Source: Luteibacter sp. Sphag1AF
Lineage (GTDB): Bacteria; Pseudomonadota; Gammaproteobacteria; Xanthomonadales; Rhodanobacteraceae
Direction of reading: 5' to 3'
Assembly (NCBI RefSeq): GCF_014192715.1
Contig: NZ_JACHYH010000002.1
Coordinates: forward strand, 456,297-520,296
DNA: 64,000 bases
Positions 35,158 through 45,083 of the stretch are shown here, in pieces. The notes beneath the pieces are model-generated. The model was not told the DNA's origin. It saw only the letters and a program-made list of their open reading frames with translations, and ran no database searches. Position 1 is the stretch's first letter. Each line of letters opens with the position of its first letter. The position numbers were made by a program, and so were the translations under genes.

Positions 35158-36693
35158 ATGTCCGCAAAGATCCTTGAGTCGCTCGGTCTGTCCGCCAATG
35201 AATCGGGCACCTATCTGGGCCGGGGCCAGTGGTCGTCCACGAAGGACGCCGGCACGCTCAGCCCGACCAACCCCGCCACCGGCGAGGTCATTGCCACCGT
35301 TCAGGCCAGCAGCGCCGCCGATTACGAGACCATCGTCCAGCGCGCTCAGGAAGCCTACGCGGTATGGCGCACCACCCCGGCACCGCGCCGCGGTGAAGCC
35401 GTCCGCCTGTGCGGTGAAGCACTGCGCAAGCACAAAGACGCCCTCGGCTCGCTGGTCGCCCTGGAAATGGGCAAGATCAAGCCCGAAGGCGACGGCGAAG
35501 TGCAGGAAATGATCGACATCGCCGATTTTGCCGTTGGCCAGAGCCGCATGCTCTACGGCTACACCATGCATTCGGAGCGCCCCGGCCACCGCATGTATGA
35601 ACAGTGGCACCCGATCGGCCTGGTCGGCATCGTCAGCGCTTTCAACTTCCCCGTGGCCGTGTGGAGCTGGAATGCGTTCCTTGCCGCCATCTGCGGCGAC
35701 ATCTGCATCTGGAAGCCGTCGCCCAAGACGCCGCTGTCCGCCATCGCCACGATGAAGATCTGCAACGAAGCCCTGAACGATGCCGGTTTCCCGGACATCT
35801 TCTTCCTGTTCAACGACGCAGGCACCGAACTGGCGCAGACGTTCGTTGACGACAAGCGCATTCCGCTCATCAGCTTCACCGGCTCGACCAAGGTGGGCCG
35901 CATGGTCGGTGAGCGCGTTGCAAGACGCATGGGTCGCAGCCTGCTCGAACTGGGCGGCAACAACGCCATCGTGCTGGATCGCAGCGCCGATCTGAAGCTG
36001 GCCATCCCGGCCATCGTCTTCGGCGCCGTGGGTACCTGCGGCCAGCGCTGCACGTCCACGCGCCGCGTGCTGGTGCACGAGTCGATCTACGACAACGTGC
36101 TGGACACGCTGGTCAAGGCATACGGCCAGGTCGAGCAGAAAATCGGCGATCCCACCGACGCCGCCACGCTGATGGGCCCACTCAACAGCCCGGAAGCCGT
36201 GAAGGCCTACCTCGACGCCATCGAGAAGGCAAAGGCTGCCGGCGGCACCGTTCGCACAGGTGGCAAGGCCCTCACCGACCGCAAGGGCAACTTCGTGCTG
36301 CCCACGATCATCACCGGCCTGGACAACTCCAGCGACGTGGTGCAAACGGAAACCTTCGCGCCCATCCTCTACGTCATGCCGTTCAAGACGCTGGATGAAG
36401 CCATCGCTATGCAGAACGCCGTGCCGCAGGGTCTGTCCTCCTCGATCTTCACCCAGGATCTGAAGGGCGCCGAGCAGTACCTGTCGGCAGCCGGTTCCGA
36501 TTGCGGCATCGCCAACGTCAACATCGGCACGTCCGGTGCAGAAATCGGCGGCGCGTTTGGTGGCGAGAAAGAAACCGGTGGTGGCCGTGAATCCGGCTCC
36601 GACGCATGGAAGGTCTACATGCGCCGCCAGACCAACACCATCAACTACTCCGATGCGCTGCCGCTCGCCCAGGGCATCAAGTTCGACTTCTGA
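35158..36693 (+). CDS. amaB: L-aminoadipate-semialdehyde dehydrogenase (ALDH7 family)
   Basis: 511 residues, the length of the antiquitin/ALDH7 family. Glu264 in [12 protein letters not shown] and Cys298 in [13 protein letters not shown] form the active site; the C-terminus [27 protein letters not shown] is characteristic of the family. It oxidises 2-aminoadipate 6-semialdehyde (from lysine via the pipecolate or saccharopine route) with NAD. AGGAG precedes the ATG. With glutaryl-CoA dehydrogenase at 47881 it marks lysine breakdown. The SDR gene follows with a one-base overlap. Confidence 0.9.
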   Translation: MSAKILESLGLSANESGTYLGRGQWSSTKDAGTLSPTNPATGEVIATVQASSAADYETIVQRAQEAYAVWRTTPAPRRGEAVRLCGEALRKHKDALGSLVALEMGKIKPEGDGEVQEMIDIADFAVGQSRMLYGYTMHSERPGHRMYEQWHPIGLVGIVSAFNFPVAVWSWNAFLAAICGDICIWKPSPKTPLSAIATMKICNEALNDAGFPDIFFLFNDAGTELAQTFVDDKRIPLISFTGSTKVGRMVGERVARRMGRSLLELGGNNAIVLDRSADLKLAIPAIVFGAVGTCGQRCTSTRRVLVHESIYDNVLDTLVKAYGQVEQKIGDPTDAATLMGPLNSPEAVKAYLDAIEKAKAAGGTVRTGGKALTDRKGNFVLPTIITGLDNSSDVVQTETFAPILYVMPFKTLDEAIAMQNAVPQGLSSSIFTQDLKGAEQYLSAAGSDCGIANVNIGTSGAEIGGAFGGEKETGGGRESGSDAWKVYMRRQTNTINYSDALPLAQGIKFDF

Positions 36694-37463
36694 TGATGGC
36701 AACGCACGCAACCATGCCGGGACTGATCGGCAAGCGGGTGATCGTCGCCGGCGGCAGCAAGGGCATCGGGCGTTCCATTGCCGTAGCCTTCGCCGCCGCG
36801 GGCGCGGATGTGTCCGTCTGCGCGCGCGGTGAAGCCGCTCTTGCGGAAGTCACCTGGCAGATCGCCCAGCATGGTGTGCGTGCGCATGCGTCGTCCTGTG
36901 ACCTTGCCGATCCGGCCGCCATCGACCGCTACGTGGCCGAAGCAGCCGAAGCGCTCGGGGGCATCGACATCCTGGTGAACAACGCCACCGGCTACGGCAT
37001 GAGCAATGACGAAGACGGCTGGGCCAGAAGCATCAACGTCGACCTGATGGCAGCGGTGCGCACCTCGCGCGCCGCCCTGCCATGGCTGCGCGATGGCCGC
37101 GATCCGTGCATCCTGCACACCGTGTCGATCTCGGCGTTCTACGCCAGCCCTCGCAGTGCGCCGTATGCGGCGATCAAGGCCGCCGTGTCCCACTACGCCA
37201 TGTCGCAGGCACTGGAACTCGCACCCACCGGCATTCGCGTGAACGCCATTGCACCCGGTTCCGTCGAATTTGAAGACGGCCTCTGGGAGCGCCGCAGAAG
37301 CACCGATCCGGAGCTTTACGAACGCACGCTGGCAAGCATTCCTTTCGGCCGGTTTGGCCGTCCGGAAGACATCGCCGGCGCCGCACTTTTCCTGGCCTCG
37401 CCGCTGGCCGGCTGGATCACCGGACAGACACTGGCAGTAGACGGCGGTCAGATCCTTACCTGA
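36693..37463 (+). CDS. Short-chain dehydrogenase/reductase
   Basis: 256 residues from ATG 36693 (TGATG overlap with the aldehyde dehydrogenase; ATG 36696 also possible). Cofactor motif AGGSKGIGRSIA (19-30), LVNNATG (94-100), catalytic Tyr158 and Lys162 in YAAIKAA, and a C-terminal GWITGQTLAVDGGQ. The substrate is not evident; translational coupling to the aminoadipate-semialdehyde dehydrogenase hints at amino acid catabolism, but that is inference. Confidence 0.85.
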   Translation: MMATHATMPGLIGKRVIVAGGSKGIGRSIAVAFAAAGADVSVCARGEAALAEVTWQIAQHGVRAHASSCDLADPAAIDRYVAEAAEALGGIDILVNNATGYGMSNDEDGWARSINVDLMAAVRTSRAALPWLRDGRDPCILHTVSISAFYASPRSAPYAAIKAAVSHYAMSQALELAPTGIRVNAIAPGSVEFEDGLWERRRSTDPELYERTLASIPFGRFGRPEDIAGAALFLASPLAGWITGQTLAVDGGQILT

Positions 37464-37474
37464 AGGGCTGTGCC

Positions 37475-38251
37475 ATGAATGACCTGCGCTCGACCGAACG
37501 CTTCTCCGACCGCGTGGAAGACTACGTCCGCTACCGGCCAGACTATCCGCACGCACTGATCGACTGGCTGGCACATCTGGGTGTCACGGCAGACTGGATC
37601 GTGGCCGACATCGGTGCGGGCACTGGCATCTCCAGCCGCATGTTCCTCGATGAGGAACACACCGTGATCGCCGTGGAGCCCAACGCCCCCATGCGTGCAG
37701 CCGCCGTGCAGTGGCTGGGCAGCGACCCGCGCTTTCGTGCCGTGGATGGCACGGCAGAAGCCACCGGCCTGCCCGACGGCAGCGTCGACCTGGTCACCGT
37801 CGCCCAGGCATTCCACTGGTTTGACCAGGCCAGCACCAAACGCGAATTCCACCGGATACTGAGCCCGCGTGGCCTCGTAGCGGTGTTCTGGAACTCCCGC
37901 AGGCTGGTCGGCACGCCCTTTCTGGAAGGCTACGAGCGCCTTCTTCTCGAATACGGCAACGACTATGTGAGCGTGGCCGAGCGCTATGCCGACGACGACA
38001 CCATGGCCGAATGGTTTGGCGACGGCTATCGGGGCATGGCCTCTTTCCCGCACACCCAGAAGCTGGATTTCGATGCCCTGAAGGGGCGTCTGCTATCGTC
38101 CTCCTACGCGCCCCGCCCCGGCCACATCAACTACGAGCCGATGCTTTACGCTCTGCGCGACCTGTACGACGCCTGCGCCAGCGATGGCGGCGTCGACTTC
38201 GACTACGACACCCGCATTTTTGCGGGCTCGGTACACCCAGCCTCATCCTGA
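37475..38251 (+). CDS. Class I SAM-dependent methyltransferase
   Basis: 258 residues. [16 protein letters not shown] at the N-terminus, motif [53 protein letters not shown] and the [12 protein letters not shown] strand are typical of the Methyltransf_11 group. It is 11 bases downstream of the SDR gene and 11 bases upstream of pyrD, so probably in the same transcript. The substrate is unknown. Confidence 0.85.
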   Translation: MNDLRSTERFSDRVEDYVRYRPDYPHALIDWLAHLGVTADWIVADIGAGTGISSRMFLDEEHTVIAVEPNAPMRAAAVQWLGSDPRFRAVDGTAEATGLPDGSVDLVTVAQAFHWFDQASTKREFHRILSPRGLVAVFWNSRRLVGTPFLEGYERLLLEYGNDYVSVAERYADDDTMAEWFGDGYRGMASFPHTQKLDFDALKGRLLSSSYAPRPGHINYEPMLYALRDLYDACASDGGVDFDYDTRIFAGSVHPASS

Positions 38252-38262
38252 CGGACCCACCG

Positions 38263-39291
38263 ATGTACGACCTGATCCGACCGCTACTGTTCGCGCTGGA
38301 CGCCGAGACGGCCCATGGGCTCACCCTCTATCTGTCTGATGTAGCGCATCGCAGCGAGCTGTCCCGCTGGATCGCCAGACCGCCGGCTGCCCTGCCCGTG
38401 CGCGCATTCGGCATCGACTTCCCCAATCCCGTCGGCCTGGCCGCCGGTCTGGACAAAAATGCCGATCACCTGGACGGCCTTGCCGCCATGGGCTTCGGCT
38501 TCGTGGAAGTCGGCACCGTCACGCCGCGCCCCCAGGCAGGCAACGACAAGCCGCGCATGTTCCGCCTTCCGCAGCACGAAGCCGTCATCAACCGGCTGGG
38601 CTTCAACAATGCGGGCGTGGATGCGCTGGTACGCAACGTCGAGCGCGCGTCATTCCGCGGCGTGCTGGGCATCAACATCGGCAAGAACAAAGACACCCCC
38701 AACGAAAACGCTGTCGACGACTATCTGCACTGCCTTGATCGCGTGTATCCGCTGGCCAGCTACATCACCGTCAACATTTCTTCGCCCAATACCCAGGGCC
38801 TGCGCGATCTGCAGGAAGAAGACACGCTGCGCCGCTTCATCGGCACGCTGCGTGAGCGCCAGGAACAACTGGCCGGTCAGCACGGCGCACGCAAACCCAT
38901 GCTGCTGAAAATCGCTCCTGATCTTGCGGAAGCCGAACTGGACGCCATCGCCGAAGTACTGCTGTCGGCCAGCGTCGATGGCGTCATCTGCACCAACACG
39001 ACCATCGCCCGCGATGCCGTCGCAGGTGATCCGCATGCGGGAGAAACCGGTGGCCTGTCCGGGCGCCCTCTTTTCCAGCGCTCCACTGAAGTGCTGCGCG
39101 GCATGTCGCGCCGCCTCGGTGGCAAGGTTGGCATCGTCGGCGTGGGTGGCATTCTTGATGGCGATGGCGCCGCAGAAAAAATCGCCGCAGGTGCCTCCCT
39201 CGTGCAGCTCTACTCCGGCCTTGTCTATCGCGGCCCGAAACTCGTGGCCGAGGCCGTCGAGGAAATCCGTCGTCAGCAGGTGTCCGCATGA
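38263..39291 (+). CDS. pyrD: Dihydroorotate dehydrogenase (quinone), class 2
   Basis: 342 residues from ATG 38263. The membrane-associating N-terminal helices ([22 protein letters not shown]) define class 2. FMN-site segments include [23 protein letters not shown] and GGLSGRPLF; the catalytic Ser lies in [12 protein letters not shown]. It oxidises dihydroorotate to orotate with ubiquinone, the fourth step of pyrimidine synthesis, at the inner membrane. It overlaps murB by four bases (ATGA). Confidence 0.96.
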   Translation: MYDLIRPLLFALDAETAHGLTLYLSDVAHRSELSRWIARPPAALPVRAFGIDFPNPVGLAAGLDKNADHLDGLAAMGFGFVEVGTVTPRPQAGNDKPRMFRLPQHEAVINRLGFNNAGVDALVRNVERASFRGVLGINIGKNKDTPNENAVDDYLHCLDRVYPLASYITVNISSPNTQGLRDLQEEDTLRRFIGTLRERQEQLAGQHGARKPMLLKIAPDLAEAELDAIAEVLLSASVDGVICTNTTIARDAVAGDPHAGETGGLSGRPLFQRSTEVLRGMSRRLGGKVGIVGVGGILDGDGAAEKIAAGASLVQLYSGLVYRGPKLVAEAVEEIRRQQVSA

Positions 39292-40331
39292 ACAACGAAC
39301 CGGTCGACATGGGCGGCTTCACGCTCGCCAGCGACGCACCGCTGGGCACGCGCAACACCCTGCGTGTGGATGCACGTGCAAAGCTTCTGGCCGAAGTGCG
39401 CGATCCCACCAGACTGCCTGAACTGCTCACCTACCCCGCCGTCAAGGACGGCAAGGTGCTCGTGCTTGGCGAAGGCAGCAACGTGCTGCTGGCAGGTGAC
39501 TACAACGGCACCGTCGTGGTGATGGCAACCCGTGGCGTTGAAACCATCCAGCGCGACGACCGCGTACTGCTGCGCGTGGCCGCCGGCGAACGCTGGGACG
39601 ACTTCGTGCGCTGGTCACTTGGCCAGGGTTATGCGGGACTTGAAAACCTCATCCTCATTCCCGGCACCGTGGGCGCGGCACCCATCCAGAACATCGGCGC
39701 CTATGGCGTGGAAGTTGCCGAGTTTGTCGACAGCGTGGAAGCGTGGGACACCCACGCAAACCAATTCGTGATCCTGGATCGTGCGCAGTGCGCATTCTCC
39801 TATCGCCATTCCAGCTTCAAGGCGCAGGCCGGCCGCTGGATCATCACCGCCGTCACCTTTGCCCTGCCACGCGAACGCCCTCTCAACATGGACTACGCAG
39901 GCATCGGTGAAGAACTGGAACGCATGGGCGTACCGAAGCCCGCGCCCTTCCACGTCGCCGAAGCCGTCGTCCGCCTGCGCAGCCGCAAGCTGCCCGACCC
40001 CGCGGTCATTGGCAATGCGGGCAGCTTCTTCAAGAACCCCATCGTCAGCTCGGCCACGGCAGATGCGCTCGCCCTCGCCCACCCCGGCCTGCCCGTCTGG
40101 CCGCACGCCGGAGGCACCGCCAAACTCTCCGCTGCGTGGCTGATCGAAGCCTCAGGCTTCAAAGGCCAGCGCGACGGCGATGCAGGCATCTCCAACCGCC
40201 ACGCCCTTGTACTGGTCAACCACGGCAAGGCCACCGGCCCCGAACTGCTGGGCTTCGCCCGCAAAATCATGAGCTCCGTGGAAGCCCGCTTCGGCGTCCG
40301 CCTGGAACCCGAACCGCTGGTGGTCTCCTGA
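39288..40331 (+). CDS. murB: UDP-N-acetylenolpyruvoylglucosamine reductase (type I)
   Basis: 347 residues, E. coli-type length. FAD-binding [18 protein letters not shown] and [25 protein letters not shown] are present; the catalytic residues are Arg173 in SYRHSSFK, Ser246 in [10 protein letters not shown] and a Glu near the C-terminus (LEPEP). It reduces UDP-GlcNAc-enolpyruvate to UDP-MurNAc for peptidoglycan synthesis. Coupled to pyrD by an ATGA overlap. Confidence 0.96.
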   Translation: MNNEPVDMGGFTLASDAPLGTRNTLRVDARAKLLAEVRDPTRLPELLTYPAVKDGKVLVLGEGSNVLLAGDYNGTVVVMATRGVETIQRDDRVLLRVAAGERWDDFVRWSLGQGYAGLENLILIPGTVGAAPIQNIGAYGVEVAEFVDSVEAWDTHANQFVILDRAQCAFSYRHSSFKAQAGRWIITAVTFALPRERPLNMDYAGIGEELERMGVPKPAPFHVAEAVVRLRSRKLPDPAVIGNAGSFFKNPIVSSATADALALAHPGLPVWPHAGGTAKLSAAWLIEASGFKGQRDGDAGISNRHALVLVNHGKATGPELLGFARKIMSSVEARFGVRLEPEPLVVS

Positions 40332-40400
40332 GACGTCAGTGATCTGCTGCACCAAGCCGCAGTACCCGGAGAAAGGCATCCGCCGCCCTCATCGGGAGCG

Positions 40401-40515
40401 GTAGGAGCGCGAGGGCCTTCGGGCGGAAAAGGCCCCGCAGCGGTGGCCGGCAGGGATGCCGCCTTCTCGTGCCTCACCGTGCTTTTCGCAGCCGCGAGCA
40501 AGCCCGCTCGCCAAC
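40401..40515. repeat. REP/BIME-like doublet
   Basis: Between murB and the MFS gene lies GTAGGAGCGCGAGGGCCTTC with hairpin GGGCCTT...AAGGCCC (40413-40435), then, 60 bases on, GCCGCGAGCAAGCCCGCTCG with hairpin GCGAGC...GCTCGC (40494-40511). Both read like the REP elements of Pseudomonas and Xanthomonadales (TAGGAGCGCG and GCGAGCAAGCCCGCTC). Two such units in opposite orientation suggest a BIME. Only this copy pair is in the window. Confidence 0.55.
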
Positions 40516-40523
40516 ACCCACGA

Positions 40524-41774
40524 TCAAGCCTTGCGGCGACGCTCCACGTCGGGAAGAAACAGCGCGAAGATGCCGATCAGCGGAAGATACGCGCACAACT
40601 GGTAGACGAAGTCGATGCCGTGGCTGTCGGCCAGTCGGCCCAGCAATGCGGCGCCAATGCCGCCCATGCCGAACGCAAAGCCGAAGAACAATCCCGAAAT
40701 CATGCCCACACGACCGGGCACCAGCTCCTGCGCGTAAACCAGAATCGCTGAGAACGCCGACGCCAGTACCAGTCCGATCACCACGCTGAGCGCCGCCGTG
40801 GCAAACAGGCCCACATGGGGAAGCAGCAGCGTGAATGGCGCCACGCCGAGGATCGAAATCCAGATCACGTACTTGCGTCCAATGCGATCACCCACGGGCC
40901 CGCCAATCACCGAACCTGCCGCTACCGAGAACAGAAAAACAAACAGATACGTCTGCGCACTGGGCACCGAAACACCGAAGCGGTGAATCAGATAAAACGT
41001 GTAATAGCTGCTCAGGCTGGTCAGATAAAAATACTTCGAGAACACCAGCACTCCGAGCACCGACAGCGCGAACGCCACCTTGCCGCGTGACAGCACCACA
41101 CCGCCCTCACGCTGCTTGCGCGACACACCGCGTGTTGCGTGATTCAGCGCGTACCAGCGACTGATCTGCAACAACACGACGATGGCCAGCAACGCCGCCA
41201 GTGAGAACCACGCCACGCTGCCCCGACCGTGCGGCACGATGAACCAGGCGGCCAGAAGAGGACCGACTGAAGACCCCGCATTGCCGCCCAACTGGAACAG
41301 CGACTGCGCCAACCCATGCCGTCCACCCGACGCCATGCGCGCCACACGCGACGACTCCGGATGGAAAACCGACGATCCCGTCCCCACCAGCCCGGCGGCC
41401 ACCAGCAGCACGCCATACGTGGGCGCCACCGCCAGCAACAGCAGACCCACCAGCGTAAAGCCCATGCCGATCGGCAGCGAATACGGCATCGGCCTGCGAT
41501 CCGTCACCATGCCGACCACCGGTTGCAGCAGCGACGCCGTCACCTGATACGTCAGCGTGATAATGCCGATCTGTCCGAAACTCAGATGAAAACCCGTCTT
41601 CAGGATCGGATAAATCGCCAGAATCAACGACTGCATCATGTCGTTGAGGAAATGGGCAAAACTGATCCCACCAATCACGCCAAACGCCGTGCCTTCAGCC
41701 ACCGGTGCGGCGACTGCAGAAGCAGATGGAACAGGCGCAGACGCGACAGGCATCGGTTCGATTTGTGCGGACAT
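40524..41774 (-). CDS. fsr: MFS transporter, fosmidomycin-resistance (Fsr) type
   Basis: 416 residues with about twelve hydrophobic helices. Fsr-like motifs: SFAHFLNDMMQSLILAIYPILK at helix 1, VTDRRPMPYSLPIGMG after helix 2, and GTGSSVFHPESSRVARMASGGRHGLAQSLFQLGGN. Proteins of this type export fosmidomycin and other small toxic compounds by proton antiport. The first 25 residues are Ala/Pro-rich. It is divergent from an AraC-type regulator 114 bases away, which probably controls it. Confidence 0.85.
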   Translation of the reverse strand: MSAQIEPMPVASAPVPSASAVAAPVAEGTAFGVIGGISFAHFLNDMMQSLILAIYPILKTGFHLSFGQIGIITLTYQVTASLLQPVVGMVTDRRPMPYSLPIGMGFTLVGLLLLAVAPTYGVLLVAAGLVGTGSSVFHPESSRVARMASGGRHGLAQSLFQLGGNAGSSVGPLLAAWFIVPHGRGSVAWFSLAALLAIVVLLQISRWYALNHATRGVSRKQREGGVVLSRGKVAFALSVLGVLVFSKYFYLTSLSSYYTFYLIHRFGVSVPSAQTYLFVFLFSVAAGSVIGGPVGDRIGRKYVIWISILGVAPFTLLLPHVGLFATAALSVVIGLVLASAFSAILVYAQELVPGRVGMISGLFFGFAFGMGGIGAALLGRLADSHGIDFVYQLCAYLPLIGIFALFLPDVERRRKA

Positions 41775-41888
41775 GGGAAAGCTCGTGGGGAAGGTACTGC
41801 GCTTGCGCGCTCAGGTAGCACACCATAAAGTGGGCAGCGAAGGCCCGCATTCGTCACCGGGTCAACTTTTGTCGAAATTGGGCCAAAG

Positions 41889-42695
41889 ATGCGAAATGCC
41901 CGCGCCTCCACCCTCGAAGACACGCCCCGCGACGTCATTGCCACGGGCAACGAATACGTCGCCGACACCGTGCTGCCCGCCCACAACCACCGGCGCGGAC
42001 AGCTGCTTTACGCCTCGCAGGGGCTGATCGAAGTCTTCACCGACCAGGGCAGCTGGTTGCTGCCCCCACGTCGTGCCCTATGGATTCCACCCGGCGTAAC
42101 GCACGAAGTGCGCATGATCGGCGCCGTGTCCACGCGAAGCGCTTACGTACTGCCGCATGCCGTCGCCGCTGCCGGGTTGCCGGTGGCATGCCGGGTCATG
42201 ACCGTGTCGCCGCTGCTGCATGCCCTGCTCAGCGAAGCCGTGGACCTGCCCACCCTTTACGAGGTCAACGGGCGCGATGGCGACGTCATGCGTTTGCTGC
42301 TGACCGAGACAGCCATCATGGAAGAGTTGCCGCTCAACGCTCCGCTGCCCGCGCATCCGCGTCTGGCTGCGTTGTGTCGCACCTTGCTGGATGACCCGCA
42401 GCGCGACAAGGATCTGGACGCCATGGCCAGCAGCGCCGACATGAGCCGGCGCAACTTCACGCGACTATTTCGCCAGGAAACCGGCATGAGCTTCGCAGCA
42501 TGGCGGCACCAGGCCTGCCTGATGACGGCACTGGCGCGACTCGGTCAGGGCCAGGCCATCACCCGCGTTGCAGCGGACCTTGGGTACGCCAGCCCCAGCG
42601 CATTCTCGGCAGCCTTCCGCAAGACGCTGGGCAGCGCACCGAGCCGCTACTTGCAGTCCCCCGGCGCCCATGTCACCGCCCTGCAAGATGCCTGA
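41889..42695 (+). CDS. AraC-family transcriptional regulator
   Basis: 268 residues. An N-terminal cupin-like sensor domain (PAHNHRRGQLLYASQGLIEV, WLLPPRRALWIPPGVTHEV) is followed by two helix-turn-helix units of the AraC type (DLDAMASSADMSRRNFTRLFRQETG and ITRVAADLGYASPSAFSAAFRKTLG). It is divergent from the Fsr-type exporter, the common arrangement for a local ligand-responsive regulator. The inducing ligand is not known. Confidence 0.88.
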   Translation: MRNARASTLEDTPRDVIATGNEYVADTVLPAHNHRRGQLLYASQGLIEVFTDQGSWLLPPRRALWIPPGVTHEVRMIGAVSTRSAYVLPHAVAAAGLPVACRVMTVSPLLHALLSEAVDLPTLYEVNGRDGDVMRLLLTETAIMEELPLNAPLPAHPRLAALCRTLLDDPQRDKDLDAMASSADMSRRNFTRLFRQETGMSFAAWRHQACLMTALARLGQGQAITRVAADLGYASPSAFSAAFRKTLGSAPSRYLQSPGAHVTALQDA

Positions 42696-42811
42696 CATAT
42701 CGTTAAGGCGACGACGGCCCTTCGACGCCGTACCGGCGTACCATGGGTCTCCCGCACCGGTATGGAGCTTGCGCCGCCAGCCCCTCTACCGGAGCGCCGA
42801 ACCTGGACACG

Positions 42812-44974
42812 ATGACCATTTCCACCGACGCCATTCCCGCTGCCAAGCCGTTGCCTCCTGGCAAGGCCTCCAGCACGCCCGACGCCTCGCCCGTCGATCT
42901 TTCCGATGCCAGCCTGTACGTCAACCGCGAGCTTTCGCAGTTGCAGTTCAACATCCGCGTGCTGGATCAGGCGCTGGATGAATCCAAGCCGCTGATCGAG
43001 CGCCTCAAGTTTCTGCTGATCTTCTCGAACAACCTCGACGAATTCTTCGAGATCCGCGTCGCAGGCCTCAAGCAGCAAATTGCCTTCGACCACGAAGTGA
43101 TCGGACAGGACGGCGTATCGCCCAAGCGCGCACTGGCGGAAATCGCCGACATTGCGCACCGGCAGATCGAACGCCAGTACGCCATCCTCAACGAAAAAAT
43201 CCTGCCGGAACTGGAAACCCACGGCATCCGCATCGTGCGCCGCAATCAGTGGACGCATAAGCAGAAGCTCTGGGTGCGTCGCTATTTCCGTCAGGAAGTG
43301 GCGCCACTGATGACGCCGATCGGGCTGGACCCCACGCATCCGTTTCCGCGCCTGGTCAACAAGAGCCTCAACTTCATCGTGCAACTGGAAGGCACCGACG
43401 CGTTCGGCCGTGACTCAGGCCTGGCCATCGTGCCGGCGCCACGCGTCCTGCCGCGCATCATGCGTTTTCCGGACGAAGCATGCGAAGGCGGCGACAACTA
43501 CGTACTGCTTTCCTCGATCATTCACGCGCACGCCGATGACCTTTTCCCCGGCATGCGGGTACTGGGTTCGTACCAGTTCCGCCTGACCCGCAACGCCGAC
43601 CTGACCATCGACCCGGAAGACGTGGAAGATCTGGCGCGCACACTGCGCGGTGAACTCTTCTCGCGCCGCTATGGCGATGCGGTACGCCTGGAAGTGGCGG
43701 ACAACTGCCCGAAGCCGCTCGTCGATTACCTGATGAAGCAGTACTCGCTGGAAGCCGATTCGCTTTACGAAGTGAACGGCCCAGTGAACCTCGCGCGCCT
43801 GTTCGCCATCACGCTTAAAGCCGATTACGCACGCCTGCAATACCCGCCGTTTGTTCCCTCGCTGCCCAAGGCACTGGGTGACGCAGACGACATGTTCCAG
43901 GTCATCGGCAAGCAGGACATCCTGCTGCTGCATCCGTACGAGTCGTTCTCCCCGGTGGTGGACCTGCTGCGTCAGGCGGCGAAAGATCCGCAGGTGCTGA
44001 CGATCAAGCAGACGCTGTACCGCAGCGGCGCCAACTCCGAGATCGTGGACGCGCTGGTGGAAGCGGCGCGTGCGGGCAAGGAAGTGACCGCCGTGGTGGA
44101 GCTGCGCGCGCGCTTCGACGAGGAATCTAACCTCACCCTCGCCTCGCGTCTGCAACAGGCCGGCGCCGTCGTGATTTACGGCGTAGTCGGCGTGAAAACC
44201 CACGCCAAACTGATGCTGGTGCAGCGTCGCGAGAACGGCAAGATCGTCAGCTACGCGCATCTTGGCACCGGCAACTACCACTCGGGCAATGCACGCCTTT
44301 ACACCGATTACAGCCTGCTGACGTCCGACGAAGCCCTGTGCGACGACGTCCATCGCCTGTTCCGCCTGCTGACTGGCATGGGCAAGGTGCTGAAGATGAA
44401 GCGCATGCTGCATGCGCCGTTCACGCTGAAGAAAACCTTCCTCGAACTCATTGCGCGTGAAGCGGCCAACGCCACGGCTGGCAAGCCCGCGCAGATCATC
44501 TGCAAGGTCAACGCCATCACCGATGCGAAGATCATCCGCGCGCTGTACCGGGCCAGCCAGGCCGGGGTGAAGATCGACCTCATCGTGCGGGGCATGTGCT
44601 GCCTGCGTCCGGGCGTGCCGGGGGTGTCTCAGAATATCCGCGTCCGCTCCATCGTCGGCCGCTTCCTCGAGCACAGCCGCGCCTACTGGTTCCAGAACGT
44701 GGACGAGCCCCTGCTCTATCTGGCCAGCGCCGACCTGATGGAACGCAATCTGGAACGTCGCGTGGAAACCTGCTTCCCCATCGAGGGCAAGAAGCTCCAG
44801 CAGCGGGTAAAGAAAGAACTCGATCTGTACCTCACCGACAACCTCTCGGCGTGGAACATGCAGCCCGATGGCAGCTATGTGCTGGGACAGCCGTCAGCCG
44901 GGCAGCCCGTCCGCGATGTGCAGGCGCAGCTTCTGGAGAAGTTCTGCGGCGCGGTGGCCCTGCCTCCGGCCTGA
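42812..44974 (+). CDS. ppk1: Polyphosphate kinase 1
   Basis: 720 residues from ATG 42812; a weaker start lies 69 bases upstream. N domain YVNRELSQLQFNIRVLDQALDE and NNLDEFFEIRVAGL are hallmarks of Ppk1. The autophosphorylated His is His464 in VKTHAKLML, and LGTGNYHSGNARLYTDYSLLT follows. It polymerises the gamma-phosphate of ATP into polyphosphate, at the membrane. A monocistronic gene followed by an inverted repeat. Confidence 0.95.
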   Translation: MTISTDAIPAAKPLPPGKASSTPDASPVDLSDASLYVNRELSQLQFNIRVLDQALDESKPLIERLKFLLIFSNNLDEFFEIRVAGLKQQIAFDHEVIGQDGVSPKRALAEIADIAHRQIERQYAILNEKILPELETHGIRIVRRNQWTHKQKLWVRRYFRQEVAPLMTPIGLDPTHPFPRLVNKSLNFIVQLEGTDAFGRDSGLAIVPAPRVLPRIMRFPDEACEGGDNYVLLSSIIHAHADDLFPGMRVLGSYQFRLTRNADLTIDPEDVEDLARTLRGELFSRRYGDAVRLEVADNCPKPLVDYLMKQYSLEADSLYEVNGPVNLARLFAITLKADYARLQYPPFVPSLPKALGDADDMFQVIGKQDILLLHPYESFSPVVDLLRQAAKDPQVLTIKQTLYRSGANSEIVDALVEAARAGKEVTAVVELRARFDEESNLTLASRLQQAGAVVIYGVVGVKTHAKLMLVQRRENGKIVSYAHLGTGNYHSGNARLYTDYSLLTSDEALCDDVHRLFRLLTGMGKVLKMKRMLHAPFTLKKTFLELIAREAANATAGKPAQIICKVNAITDAKIIRALYRASQAGVKIDLIVRGMCCLRPGVPGVSQNIRVRSIVGRFLEHSRAYWFQNVDEPLLYLASADLMERNLERRVETCFPIEGKKLQQRVKKELDLYLTDNLSAWNMQPDGSYVLGQPSAGQPVRDVQAQLLEKFCGAVALPPA

Positions 44975-45009
44975 TCCTGTATTTGCCCCGGATGCATTAA
45001 TCATCACGC

Positions 45010-45056
45010 ATGCCCCTGACAACTGAGCCAGAACGAGGCGCAGTTGTCAGGGGGCA
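45010..45056. terminator. Inverted repeat between convergent ppk1 and BCKDH E1 genes
   Basis: ATGCCCCTGACAACTG and CAGTTGTCAGGGGGCAT form 15-16 base arms with a 15-base loop, lying between two convergent genes. There is no T-run; a bidirectional stop signal is likely. Confidence 0.6.
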
Positions 45057-45083
45057 TCGGGCAACGCCAAAAGCTGACGCCGG

